NCBI GenBank assembly: GCA_019633425.1
Contig: WSUB01000223.1
Coordinates: 1 to 52,357 of the forward strand
Source of the DNA: Tulasnella sp. 424
Lineage: Eukaryota; Basidiomycota; Agaricomycetes; Cantharellales; Tulasnellaceae
Direction: 5' to 3'
Length of the DNA stretch: 52,357 nucleotides
Part shown: positions 23,008 to 34,415 of the stretch, in pieces
Layout: every line of letters starts with the position of its first letter
Numbering within the stretch: position 1 is the stretch's first letter
Made by a program: the position numbers and the translations under genes
The notes under the pieces: model-generated
Told to the model about the DNA's origin: nothing
Databases searched by the model: none
What the model saw: the letters and a program-made list of their open reading frames with translations, nothing else

Positions 23008-24007
23008 TCATACGAGCTTAGGGGTATACCACTCGCGCACCAAAATCTTCGCATCCTCGCAATAACACTCCCATCCAACAAACTGCGCGCATATCCACAC
23101 GCCGATCCGATCCCCAGGTTCCAAGTACTTCCAAATGTCGTGATCAGGTCCGAACTCGTTGCCGACGTGTTCTTGGAAAGATTGGCTGGCGACTTCGTTG
23201 TAGTGCGAAATCCAGCGGAGCGGCATGGTGTCTGCCGGACTTGACGATCGTCGGCGGTGATTGGTCAAGTTGGCCGTGGCCGGGGTCCGCCGAGCTTCGA
23301 CTTTGGCGTATTTGTCTCCAGCGACGATGGATTGGTCTCCTAATTCCGAAGGACCGTCTTCAAGTAGACGAACAATCCCAACCTCAAACCAACTCCAACT
23401 CCCGCTGCTACCCATTCGATCCTCGCTACAAAGGGGGAAGGTCAGACTATAATTAGCATCATGAAACCCTTTCCAAGCAAACCGGCAAAAGAACGTTCAA
23501 GCCTCACGTATGCCATCCCTGATCCTTCGAGCTCGTCACCAGCTTCACGCTAGCCATTTTACCCAAAGCCTCATTATCCAACTGGGGTGAGGCAAAGAGC
23601 AACTTCCTTTCCGGCTCTGCGCTCGTTGCACCAACGACCCCATGAGGCCGGAACAATATCCCCGTGTCGTTGAGAAAGGCATCAGGTTCCGCAAGCCACT
23701 GATATGTTACGGATGGATACGGGTGGATGTACTGAGCCTCCCGTAGGATCTTGTAAACCACTTCGAGAGGTAAAGGTGGTAGTTGAGGAGCTTTGCGGCT
23801 CAAGCGTGGTTTGGGTCCGCTGCCGTTGTTCAAGGCTCGGGCAAGAGCGTAGTAAAAGTGCAGCTGTGTCCGAAATGATAGGTCGCAGCCCGAAGCGGAG
23901 CGCCTATGAGTGAACCGGGATTGCTGTGGTGTAAAATGGCGAGTGGTTAGTGTGTGCGGTGCAGTGCAGCCTGATACCACAGTGGAGGGGCTGACCTGGG
24001 CGCCCAT
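23008..24007 (-). CDS. MGxxxS family protein (member B), function unknown
   Basis: Three exons on the minus strand (24007-23996, 23923-23508, 23425-23008) give 281 aa. As in member A, the first exon encodes just four residues (MGAQ) and splices to QSRFTH, giving MGAQQS, again an N-myristoylation-type start. The shared blocks are LHFYYALARALN, LPLEVVYKILREAQ (F-box-like), LLFASPQLDNEALGKM, SSKDQGW, SWSWFEVGIVRL, RWISHYNEVASQSFQEHVGNE and FGPDHDIWKYLEPGDRIGVW, ending REWYTPKLV. A Ser/Arg-rich loop (around RRRSSSPAD) precedes the C-terminal block. The open frame continues upstream of 24007, but the four-codon exon shared with member A makes 24007 the better start. No known function. Confidence 0.68.
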
Positions 24008-24535
24008 TATTCGTCTATGTCGTGAGATCTTGCTGTTAACGACGGAGGGAAGGAGGGGGGATCTAGGTGATGGATTTGAAATGCCTCGAACGTTCTTTAT
24101 CACTAACCAGCTGCAGCGGAAGGTGCAATAAAGGAAGAGTGAACTTCTGACTGGTCGGGGTCCAACACGTGCCCGGGGTCCGACTTCCATGAGGGAGGCA
24201 ACACCACCGTCCCCAGTCTTACCATTTATAGCAATTCGATGCGTGTTCCAGACTCTTTTCCGACAAACAATGACGCACTTATGAGCGGGGAACTTGCCCT
24301 AATAGGCTAATACTAATAAACCCAGGGACCTTTAATGGTTCTCAGCATAGCAAAACGCACGACGACCACGTTTTTATTCTTTCACATTACCAAGACAGAC
24401 ATTTGATACAAATCAGGGCATATACCAAGCTAAATGTCGGGAGAAAGCGGATCGAAGGTTCGCTGGGACGAGGCTTGAAGAAAAGAGTGGGTGCCGAAGA
24501 TCGGGGGGGTTGAGCGCCTGACGGGATGTTAGCGT
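24008..24535. other. Intergenic, NAP1 3' side
   Basis: Nothing coding is recognised. It contains the presumed promoter of the minus-strand gene ending at 23008 and the 3' UTR of NAP1. Confidence 0.4.
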
Positions 24536-26202
24536 TTATTGGTTCTTGCAATCTTGGCCTCCCCCGCCGGCGGCAGCAGCTTTGCCGGCTTTCTTCTTCT
24601 TCGGAACATCGTCCTGTAAATAGACGTCTTGGTTAAGATTCCCGCTGTCGTCGATGGCAAGCAAGACGTACCTCGGAAGACTCTTCCTCATCGTCGTCAT
24701 GGTCGTGGTCCTCATCATCATCATCACCTTCGATTTCCTCCTCGTCGTCCAGCATATCATATTCAAGCGCCTTTCCAGTGAAGTAGTCGATGGCCCGAGG
24801 AATAACCTATGGGGAAAACGTTCTTCAGATCATTCTTCTTCAAGGTACGAGACGCGCACTGTTCGCTTACCCTTTCTTTCAGGTCCTCTCCGACATCATA
24901 GTCCTGCTCAAGCTTATACCGGAGCTCATCAAGCTCGTCATCGTCGATTTCACCGTTCTTCATATCACTTTCGCTGGGAGGTACGGGAGGGGAGAAGAAG
25001 TCGAAGAACGACGGGGTCTTCTTTGACTTGCGGACGATACGGGTGCGGTTTGTGTCTAAGACGAGGTCGTTCAGCAAGGAACCTTTATACGAGACGAAGA
25101 AAACAACAACCACTGACTCTTGTTCCGCTGCTTTCGGACCTCGATAGTCTTGGTCAGGTCCTTGTCTTCCTTCCAGTTGATCGTACAACCTTCAGCGCGT
25201 TTGTAGTTCCAGTCGCCAAGATAATCAAGCTCGGGCTAATGGCAAATTCCAGACTATCTCAGCAAAAAGATTTTCCCCGTCAGACGACCTCGCCGTACCT
25301 CGTAGTAATACGTCTTGGTAAGGGTTTCGTTCGTAAAGAAGTCGTTGGGAGAGAAGTGGAACGTCAAACGGAAGCCTTCTGTGTTGGGTAGAAGGTCGAG
25401 AGTGACGTCGGTCAGCGACTTGATAGCCTGGAATTTTCCCAGTAGACCAATTTTAGCTTCGATTGATAACCAAAATTTGAAATGAAAGTTGTCCGTACCT
25501 CTTCATCACGTTCAGTAATCATCTCGCTAATATCCATATGATTCCGCAAGGCCGTAAGCCAGAATTCGGGGATACCCTTGGTATCCTTCGCTTCCGCGTC
25601 GCCTTCCTCCTTCTCCGGCAGTGGCTCAGCCTCGGGATCGTCCTTCAAGGTCAGTTCATGACCAGCCTTGAGCTCGTCCGCAGTTGGTTCGGCCTCTCCG
25701 TTCAAAATGGCGCGCCGGCGTTCAAAGACGGGCTTGTACAGTCCGAGGTACTGACCAAGAGCGAGCGTCATTAGTCCCAATTAGCCGGAGGACGATGCAG
25801 AGTCACCCTCACCTTGCGATCCAGTTCCACCATCTCGCGCTTGTACTCCTTCTCGATCTTAGTGAACTCTGAGTGCACGCCCTTGAGGCCCTCTATGCGT
25901 TTCCTGACTGGCAAGGGAAGACTTTCGATGTACCCGCTGCTCTTGCCGACCAAACCCTCGAGCTTGTTCTGGACCATACTGTAGATGGCAGCTTGAGCAC
26001 CAGTCATCCCCGCCAGTGCTGCAGTTCCGTCATCGTCATCGCTGTCATCCTCCTTATCTTCCTCCTCGCCTTCAGCGATGTCGGGTATGGTTGGCTTGGA
26101 CAGACCTGCGACGGGAGCTGGGTTCAAGGGTGTGTTTTGCGGGGTAGGCGCGGTGAATCCAGCGGGAGGACCGGTGGATATTGGGATGGGTTTGTCTGAC
26201 AT
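24536..26202 (-). CDS. NAP1: Nucleosome assembly protein NAP1
   Basis: NAP1 is a histone H2A-H2B chaperone that shuttles between cytoplasm and nucleus. Seven exons on the minus strand (26202-25813, 25750-25499, 25427-25299, 25235-25118, 25055-24871, 24806-24672, 24613-24536) join in frame to 428 aa, the usual size. The long N-terminal dimerisation helix is followed by YKPVFERRRAILNGEAEPT, GIPEFWLTALRNHMDISEMI, EGFRLTFHFSPNDFFTNE, TKTYYYE and WKEDKDLTKTIEVRKQRNK, all hallmarks of the NAP fold. SFFDFFSPPVPP and an acidic C-terminal tail (DDEEEIEGDDDDEDHDH) complete it. The last residues are KKKK-rich and glycine/alanine-rich. The PSE/D acidic tail and the NAP core are intact, so it should be functional. 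It lies just downstream of SIN3 on the same strand. Confidence 0.93.
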
Positions 26203-26449
26203 GATGGGTTGGAGGTTGAGAGGTTGGTCTGAGAGGTGATGGAAGGGGAGGGGAGGGGTGAATCAGGCAGGTCAGGGAGGTAGCTGTGGTCCAGACTCCA
26301 ACGCTATCCGAGCCTAACCGGTGGGTGTGTTGATGCATCACGTGTCTCAATCTCTCAACCCTTCACCACGACGGAGCAGAAGAACATTAATAGAGTAGAA
26401 CAAGTACACCCATAGCACAGTAGCAGATCTATCCAGAAAAGATTTTAGT

Positions 26450-29400
26450 TTATGCAACTTCCGCCATGTCTACATCTCCTTTGACCTCAGGCTCTGCAGC
26501 CCGGGCTGTCTCGGTTTCCGCTGGGGGTTCAACTGACGCGTCGGGTTCTGCCTCTGCCTGAGCCGCGAGGGTTTTGACGATCGAAGGCTTCATCTCTTCT
26601 AGTCGGCGTTCATGCCACACCTTCCACCTCTCCTTCCTCTCCTTCTCCCTAGCTTCGCATTTCGAGACCAACTCGTTTACTTCAGCCTTGCTCCGCTTAC
26701 GATAGAACCAATCTTCGCCGCCAGCTTCGAAGAATATGCGGTACGTTCGGATGCAGACCTTGATTTCCACACCGGAGCGGGACCCATAGCGGAAGTTGAG
26801 GAGAGTTGCGTCCGGAGTTGACCGCTTCACCTTCGCCTTGGCTTGCTTCTCCTTGTCCTTGGAGGTAGCACCCTTGTCCTTGGCATCTTTCCCCTCTTGA
26901 GGCTCCTCGTTTGTCTCATTTTCCTCAGGATTGTCGACGCCAAGCTGCAATAAGCTTCGATGCAGTAGCGGTGGAGCGACAGGGGCAGGAAGACCCTCAG
27001 TTTGATGCCGCTGGAAATTGGATACAACGCTCAGCCTTGTGACCTTTGTGAAGCTGTACGAATACTTACTAAGACGTAGGACGCCATATACTGCTTCCAA
27101 CGCTCCGTCATAGTCTCAGCATCATCAGTGCTAGCGTCATCTCTTGCCAGTAACTGGACCTGGAGGATCTTGGTGTCCGGGAGCTATCAAACGAACCGAG
27201 GTCAGCCCACCGATATATACAACCGCAGCGTGTTTTAAACTGACCCATGTAACACGGTATAGATTTTCTTCAGGACCAATCATATGCTCGGCAGTCCTCC
27301 GAGCATTGATTTGCTCTTGGATGGAGAATGGCTTCGCATTCGTGCGTTCTCTCCGAAGCAGGGTCAACAACTCCTTATTCTTGACGTCCGACAAAACGGC
27401 TTGGACCTAAAGAAAATAAAGATAGTTGAGCCAAAGCGGATGTGCAATCACACGGCTGAATACCCACCTGTTTGATGACGCTCCCGACGACTTTATCAAC
27501 CGTGAACAAATGATACGCTCGGATGCCAAACATGAAGCGCAAATGATCTTCAAACGTAGACTGGTCCATCTCCGCGTCAAACAGCTGTTCACAGCACTCG
27601 AGGAGATGCTCGTAGAACTGCGAGGCTGGGTTGGGTCCGGCATTGACCAATCGCGACGCTCCAGGCCCAACAGAGTCCGCAAGCCCCATTCGGAGCGCCA
27701 AGGGATTCGCTAGGTACGCGTGCGGCAAAGGTGGGTGGTTCAGCTGGCCGGGACCAATGGGTTCTTCGGGTAATGGTGCAATCTGAGAGCCAGGTGAAGG
27801 AACCGCGGCCAGCTCTATTGAATGCTTCTTGGCTGCATGAAGACGGGCGTAAAGTAGCTGGAATATGATGTATTCAGTAGGCTGCAGTTGAGCGAAGCGT
27901 GAACACACATACCTGCAAGTTACGAAGGAGCACGTAGAACGTATTATTTGCGAAGAAGGTTCCTTTGCGGGTCGCAGAGGACGACGCGGCGCCTTTCTTT
28001 GTCGGAGACGTCCCATTCATGATGATATCAACGTCTTCCTGCAGTCCATGACGAATCCAGACATTGTCCTGCAAGCGACTTGAAGGGCGGACTATGTTCT
28101 TGCCCTTGCCTTTATCATTGGCGTCGTCATCCACCTGCATGGAGTCTCCGGGAAGCGGAGCAGACGTCGTCGCTGGTGGAGGTGGAGGAGGAGCTGGGGA
28201 AACTCGACGGCTGGAAGAGGCACTCTTCTTCCCACTGCTCCCGCCTTTCTTCCCAGCTGCAGCACCCTTGAGAACCTTTTTCCTCAAGTCGCCCCCGCGT
28301 TTCTTCTTGCTGTTGGACGCCGAAGCTGACGAGCCATCGTCGTCAAGAGCCATAGCGTCGTCTGCCTCGCTCTCCGTGACATCTTCGCCGTGTCCGTTGG
28401 CCTGCCCATTACCGTTGCCGGAATTCTGAGACGAGATCGGCGGGAAAGGCGCGTTGAACTCTTCTTCGTCGAGGCAGAAGAAAAGCGGGATGAAGGTCCT
28501 GAGGAACGTCTCGATTTGTCGAGCATCATGTGACATGGCGCTGTTGGAGGGAGCTCGGTCCAGGAACGAGAAGACAAGCTTGAGGCAGTCTTGCAACACC
28601 GCAACGTCACCGATTTCGTAGGCGTACTGATACTTCGGGACGGTCCGAGCGAACGAGGGATCAACCGACTTGGCACGCTCAACATCCATCTCCCGCTTCT
28701 TCGCCTCGATATCTTGGACCAGTTGCTTCGAGTTGACGTTCTTCTTGTCCGTGATCTTGAAGTTGATGCCTTGGTGATCGAGAGACTTGTAGAAGTTCCG
28801 AGCGTCAACTTCCCGCCAGACCTTGTTCCATTCTCGCTGAGCTCGCTTCCACTCCTCTTCCTTCTGCTTAAGACGTTGAAGGATGACAGGGATGGCGACG
28901 GAGGGACTCTCGTGGAGAGCTTGGATGACGTCCAATCCATGCTCCCTTCCGTAGACCTTCTTGATGATGCGCTGGTAAATGCTCTTTCCTTGGCCGCCAA
29001 GACCAGGCTTCAACTTCCAGGCTGCTCGTTCCTCGGCATCCATATGGTTGATGCGAGTGTTTAAGGGCTCGAGGATGGCGATGGTCCGTGAAATGGCTTC
29101 GATATGGAAATCGTACTCGTGCCTCTCCTCTTCCGACTTGTGCATCGCGTCTTCGTAGATGTTCTTCTTGTGCGTACTGAATCCCGCATCCTCAGACGCC
29201 CAAGTTGGGTGCGAAACCCACTCGTCATTAAGAACCTCCCAGCACATCGCATCACGTCCAGAGCAAGCGAGTTGAGTTTCCTACGAAAGGGGCTCTGGTT
29301 AGCCTCAGCGGCACGGTGAAAACACTTGAACTTACGTGTTTGGGAAGCTTGCGATAACTCGGACCGAATTTGCGACAACTGTTCAAGTCTACCCGCGGAC

Positions 29401-31568
29401 GATCGATCGTTGGAACCACGGCCACGGCACCTCGCACATTCGAGGGCATCGGTCCATTGGGACCCATTTCGCCGTCCAGAATCACTCGTTCATCCCAGGG
29501 CAGTATGCTCTTGAATGCGACCATGAGTTCTCCATCGGGCCCTCCAAGGAAGTTGGATGCTCGCTCAATGAGAGTCCGCATATCGATGATCTCCTCCGTG
29601 AACAAGTGCAAGAGCTTCAAGAACTCGTTGTACGTGCTCCGGTCTTCGATGTATTTCTTGACCTTGTCGAAGAACGCAGCCTCGTCACTGGCCGGGGGGA
29701 TGTAGCCATCTCGGAACGACGGTGAATTGGGTGGGTGGTACGGTGGCGACTGAGGTTCGGTTTTGTTATGATGATGCTTGGGCTTCTTAGCTTTGCTTGG
29801 TCCGGGGACTCCGTTAGGAACGGGCATGTGACTTGGCTGAGGTGGGACACGCGTTGCCTGGACAGGTGGAGGGGGTGGTGGCGGTTCCTTCTCTGCTGGC
29901 CTCTTCTTCCTCTTCCCAGCGGCAGCGGCGGCGGCATCCAGGCCATTGGGGGGTCGGCCTATCTGGTTCTGAGTTGGCGGGCCTGGTGGGGGTGGCCGCC
30001 TATCTTTCGACGATGCTGACTTGCCATGAGGTGGAAGACTCGGGTGGCCTTGGCCAGGAGTGCCAGTGGTCATTTGCCCGATCATGCCGAATAGGCCACC
30101 TCCGGTCCCCATCCCGCCCTCAAGACTCGTTGCAGTCGTGTCGGGTAGGAACTGCTTGAACTCATCCAACAAGTCCGTGGAACCATCAAACAAGACGGCA
30201 ACCTGTTCATATACGCTCTGGATTGGACGTTGCTCCTTCTGATACGTCTGCAAGATTTCCAAGAACTGCTTGTATGTATCAGGGTCGGAGGCGAACCTAT
30301 TCTTGATCTTGTTCACGTAGTTGATCGCATGGTTAAATTCAACAGGTCGCTTGCTGTCTTGAGCGATGGCCGGAGGGTGCGACTGCGGTTGAGGCGGAGG
30401 GGCGGCAACAAGTGGTCCAGTTATCACGGCGGATGGGCCATTGGCATGCTGTAGTCCACCCAGCACAGTCGCGACACCTGGCGTTGTTGGGTGCGGAGAG
30501 TGAATGGGCCGCGGCGATACCGAATGAGGAAGCTGCTGAGGTGGCAAACCGAGTGAGTGACCCATGGGGGTGCCAGCCGGTGGTGGGACAGGATCGTTGA
30601 AAGGGGCTAATGGGGCACCCGTGCCCGGCGGAGGACCATGAGGGTAAGGGCTGCTGGATGGTGGAGGGGCGCCAGGTGGCCCGGGCGGGAAGTACGAATT
30701 CGGCTGCGCGACTCCCGGAGTTTGGACAGGCGTCGCGACGAAGGAACGGGTCGTACGTTGAATAATGCCGTCAGCAGTCTGGGTGTGGATGCCGGTGGGG
30801 GTCGTCACTGTGATGGTGTTTGTACTGTCTTCTCCTTCACTGCATTCGATCCGGTAGCCTTGGGGGAGGAAGGTGTTGAATCCTTGGATGAGTGAAGGAT
30901 GACCGTTAAATAGAGTCGAGACCCTCTCGATGACACCAGGAGTATCGATACTACTCCAAAAAGTCCGATATATGTCAGTGTTGAAGGGGCGGTCAATGAA
31001 ATGGCACGTACGTCTGGCTTTTAAAATCTTTCATGATATCCAAGAACTGGTTATACACGTCTGGTCGTTCTTGAAATTTGATCTTGACCATCTCTAAATA
31101 TGACAACGCATCTTTGACGTTAAGTGGACGGTACGCTCCAGATGGGGAGGAAGCTCCAGACTGATCTCCGGGTACAGGACCAGGAGTTCCAGGGCCCAAA
31201 GTCTCCTGGCCAGGCATTGACTCTGCGGTGGGCAGCCCTGGAATGGCAGGAGTACCCGGGCCGGGAGTTAGCGCTGTTGCGGGCCATGGTTGGGTTGAAG
31301 AGGCTCGTTGAGGTGCCAAAGCTGGTCCGGGAACTGGGCTGGGGTTGGGTGCTGACGATGCGGGCCGAGGTGGGGGCGCTTGGCTGGCAGGAACGCCTGG
31401 CTGCTCTGCCTGCTGTTGAGGATGAGGCGGAACAGCCGTCTGAGGTGGTTCTTGTTGGCCTGGCACGATGGATGATAACGGGGGGAGAACTGCTGCAGAG
31501 GAAGTTGGCCGGGGAGGAGGTGGGGGGTCGACGTCCATTTTCGAACTGCTCGGTAAAGACGGCATCAA
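26450..31568 (-). CDS. SIN3: SIN3 transcriptional corepressor scaffold
   Basis: SIN3 is the scaffold of the Rpd3/HDAC corepressor complex. Seven exons on the minus strand (31568-31012, 30950-29336, 29280-27913, 27857-27468, 27406-27245, 27183-27070, 27010-26450) give about 1588 aa. PAH1 ([20 protein letters not shown] to HPSLIQGFN) is split by the first intron, followed by PAH2 ([14 protein letters not shown] to [14 protein letters not shown]) and PAH3 ([15 protein letters not shown]). The HDAC-interaction domain starts [10 protein letters not shown] and runs through [15 protein letters not shown], and a Sin3 C-terminal domain includes [11 protein letters not shown] and [21 protein letters not shown]. 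Long Pro-rich linkers separate PAH1, PAH2 and PAH3. An alternative start at 31538 (MDVDPP) is the position conserved in the truncated paralogs at 39640 and 37133. This is the only complete SIN3 in the window and the evident parent of the derivatives at 34.4-39.6 kb. Confidence 0.95.
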
Positions 31569-32707
31569 CTTCCGGTCGAGTGCAGCGGTAAGGCGATATC
31601 AGCGTACGAGATACAAGTAACTTTTTAGATGAGACTTGAGCTCGATCGATATATTATATCGTGAGGATACTGGGAGAATACAAAATAGCAAGCTGGGGGG
31701 AGGAGTATGTGAGCGCGTCAATGCTAGTGTGGTGTTGGCTGGTTTGGCAGAAGGGCTCTCACCTTCGAATGAGACAGGAATAGAGCTTGGGCTACAGATA
31801 TATCCTAACTAGGAGTCGTTTCGAGTTCGAGAAATCTGCCTCCTAACGCAAGCAAAGCCATGACGACGTCAGGTCAGTTGAGATGCAAATCGAGCAGGAT
31901 GCGATCCAACGGGCTACGGAAGGTATAGACACCGCTGAAGACGAAAAAAAGTTACTTACCTGATACTAGAGCTAAGCTGAGCAAGAGCCGGTACGTGCTT
32001 GACCACTGCAAGTGATGCTGGGGAAGGGGGGAATGAAGGGCAAGACGAGGAGAAACAAGGTCGTCGCTTTGCGGAGACAAAAGTCCGTTATGTCCGGAAA
32101 CCAAAGCCCCTGAGCGAGGGTGAGCGGCGCTTACGGAGCAGGCCGCTTGGGCGAGCGAACCCGAAGCTGTTCGTTTCTCAGCACTTCGGCACAAACTACA
32201 CAGAGCAAAGAAGAGATTGCGAGATCGGTAATTTGCCAACCCTCAGAATTCCCCGGTGAGCTTGTTTGAAGGCTCGTTCCTTGGTCCGGGTGACGATTTC
32301 GAGACATGCACAGGACGAGCGATTTCTGCGTATGAAAGCCGAAACACCCGCGGCCTACTGGAGTATACCCCAAGTTCAAGCAACCCACTAACGAGCTGAA
32401 ACGTGCTCCCTCCCCGAGAGACTTGCACCGAGTCACAGCCCCTTTGCTTCCCCCTTGTCGATTCTAGATGATCTATCTAGAAGTCTGAGCGGACAGGGTG
32501 TTAATTGCGATGAGGCAAGCTCCGGCGAAAGAAGAGGCGTTGGCTAAATGAAGGGCGTCTAGTAACAGAAAAGCCCATTGCTTGCTTTGACCAAGAGGTG
32601 AACGTGGGACTGAGTGCAAGTCACGAGTAGATATCATATTCCTCGAGCTGCTCCCTGGATGATCACTGGAAGCAACACAGCAAACGACACGGTGCCCCCT
32701 AGAAATA
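31569..32707. other. SIN3 promoter region and unassigned sequence
   Basis: Divergent interval between the minus-strand SIN3 and the plus-strand MGxxxS member C. Frames up to ~100 codons exist on both strands near 31950-32440, but none has recognisable content. Confidence 0.4.
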
Positions 32708-33786
32708 ATGGGGAGCGAGTACAGTGCCTATAAAGCCTTGGAGAACTGTCGGGTCCTGAGAAGGAAGCATCCCGGTACTCCCGCAGTCGTTCTTTATGGA
32801 CCCGCGAGCGGTAAGCATCGAGTTGGGCCTTTTTTCGCCCGCGCTTCCACCTGACCTGCGCTGCCATGTAGACAAATCAGACATGCGACAGTTCAACTAG
32901 CCCATTCCTTTCAGACTTGCATTATTATTACGCTTTAGCACGCTCCTTGCATCGCGGCCTGAAGCCAACCCATCGAGAAGAGCAGCCAGAGAATGGCAAC
33001 ACTCAGCGCAGACCACCTCTCCCGATAGAATTGGTTCTCTTAATCTTCCGCCACGCCAAAATTCAAAATCCACATCCATCGCGTGAGCTCTCGTTTTCCT
33101 GGGTGTCTCATACGGGTAAGTTAGATGTTTGGACCTACGGGGGTTACTAAAACGGATTCGGATGTTTCAGATCCTGCAAAGGTAGCGGCATCCAGCTGGC
33201 GGACGCAACGTCTACCTTTGTTTGTTTCTCCGCCCATGAGCCGTTTGAAGTTGAACAAGATATCAAGTATCTGTCTGTTAACCAAGTCGAAGGACCAAGG
33301 GCGCTGGAGGTAAGTGGCGTGCACCGTAAGTGCCCCAGACAAGCGATTGCCTCTACTGACGCGAAACACTTCAGTCCGAGCTGGGATCACAATAGCTACA
33401 GTTGGTTCGAGCTTGGAATTGCCGTGTCTTATGATCAGGAGCCCTCGGAGTCTGATGCGCACAGTTGGGTACCGATCAACACGAGCCAACAGGAATGCGA
33501 ACCTCTAATCGAACCTACTGGGAGCGACTGTGGACAACTATATTTGACAGAGAAGAAACTCGGAAAAGAGCAGCTGAGATGGAAATCTCATAATAACGTT
33601 ATCGCAAGCAAGGTGTTTCAGCGCCATGTTGGCGAAGAGTTCAAAGCTGAGCATAGGCTGCTCAGCCACCTCGATGAGGGAGACCGGCTTGTCGTATGGC
33701 TTTGCGCACAACATCCTGGTTGGATATGCGAAGTAAAAAGTGCCACTGTGTGCGTCTGGGAATGGTTTGAGCCAAAGTTCTTATAA
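32708..33786 (+). CDS. MGxxxS family protein (member C), function unknown
   Basis: Four exons (32708-32810, 32915-33115, 33171-33309, 33375-33786) give 284 aa. It begins MGSEYS, again matching MGxxxS, but here the first exon is longer (34 codons) than the four-codon exon of members A and B. The shared blocks follow: LHYYYALARSLHRG, LPIELVLLIFRHAKIQNPHPS, LFVSPPMSRLKLNKISS, SKDQGRW, SYSWFELGIA, RWKSHNNVIASKVFQRHVGE and LDEGDRLVVWLCAQHPGW, ending WEWFEPKFL. The segment between the F-box-like helix and SPP is interrupted by an extra intron not seen in A and B. No catalytic motif is visible. Intact frames in three scattered members and a common modular layout support a genuine, diversifying family. 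Confidence 0.65.
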
Positions 33787-34415
33787 GAACAGCCAGCGTG
33801 CATCAGTCAGCGCTCGACGATCCATGAGTATCGGAGATATGTGTACTTTGTTCTCACCCATACTAGCGATACATCACGGCAATACTACGTTTGTACCGGA
33901 TGTAACATGTGATTATGTGTATTTCACCCCAATCTGGCTTGAAAGCATGAAAACGCAGGTCAAATTCAAATATCGAATCTCGACTTGACCCCCGATGATC
34001 GTTCTGGCTCCGGTTCCATCGCACCTGGGCGGAAAGATGTCATCACCGATTTGTAGCAAAGAGGTTTTGAGCCGAAATATGCGCTTGTAGCCGATAACAT
34101 ATATACATCCTTGCATAATACCGGGGCCTTAGGCGCTATTCCGAGGAAGTCCGTGTATTTGTGTGTTAAGATACAGGCGGACCCACAAGGCTCGATGCAG
34201 CTTTATAGTGAGTCCAATGCTTCTACAGTATCCGACCAAATCTCCTAGGACGACTAACTTCTATGTTACAGCTCAAAAGGTTTGGAAAACTGAGACAGGT
34301 GTCTCACCGAACACGTACGAGTCTCTGAATGCTCAGTCTCCCTCCTACAGGATTTTGGAATCCGACTCATCTCCGGCTACTTGATACAAAAACATGCCAA
34401 AGATCATAATGTGGG
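33787..34415. other. Convergent intergenic region
   Basis: 3' sides of the plus-strand MGxxxS member C and the minus-strand PAH-kinase gene. A 73-codon frame at 34163-34384 is not recognisable. Confidence 0.4.

Noticed and set aside
24654..25391. 245-codon plus-strand frame
   Set aside because: Antisense shadow of NAP1 exons and introns; the minus strand gives a complete NAP domain.
28284..29000. 238-codon minus frame within SIN3
   Set aside because: Shifted reading of the SIN3 HDAC-interaction exon; the Ser/Arg-rich composition is a frame artefact.
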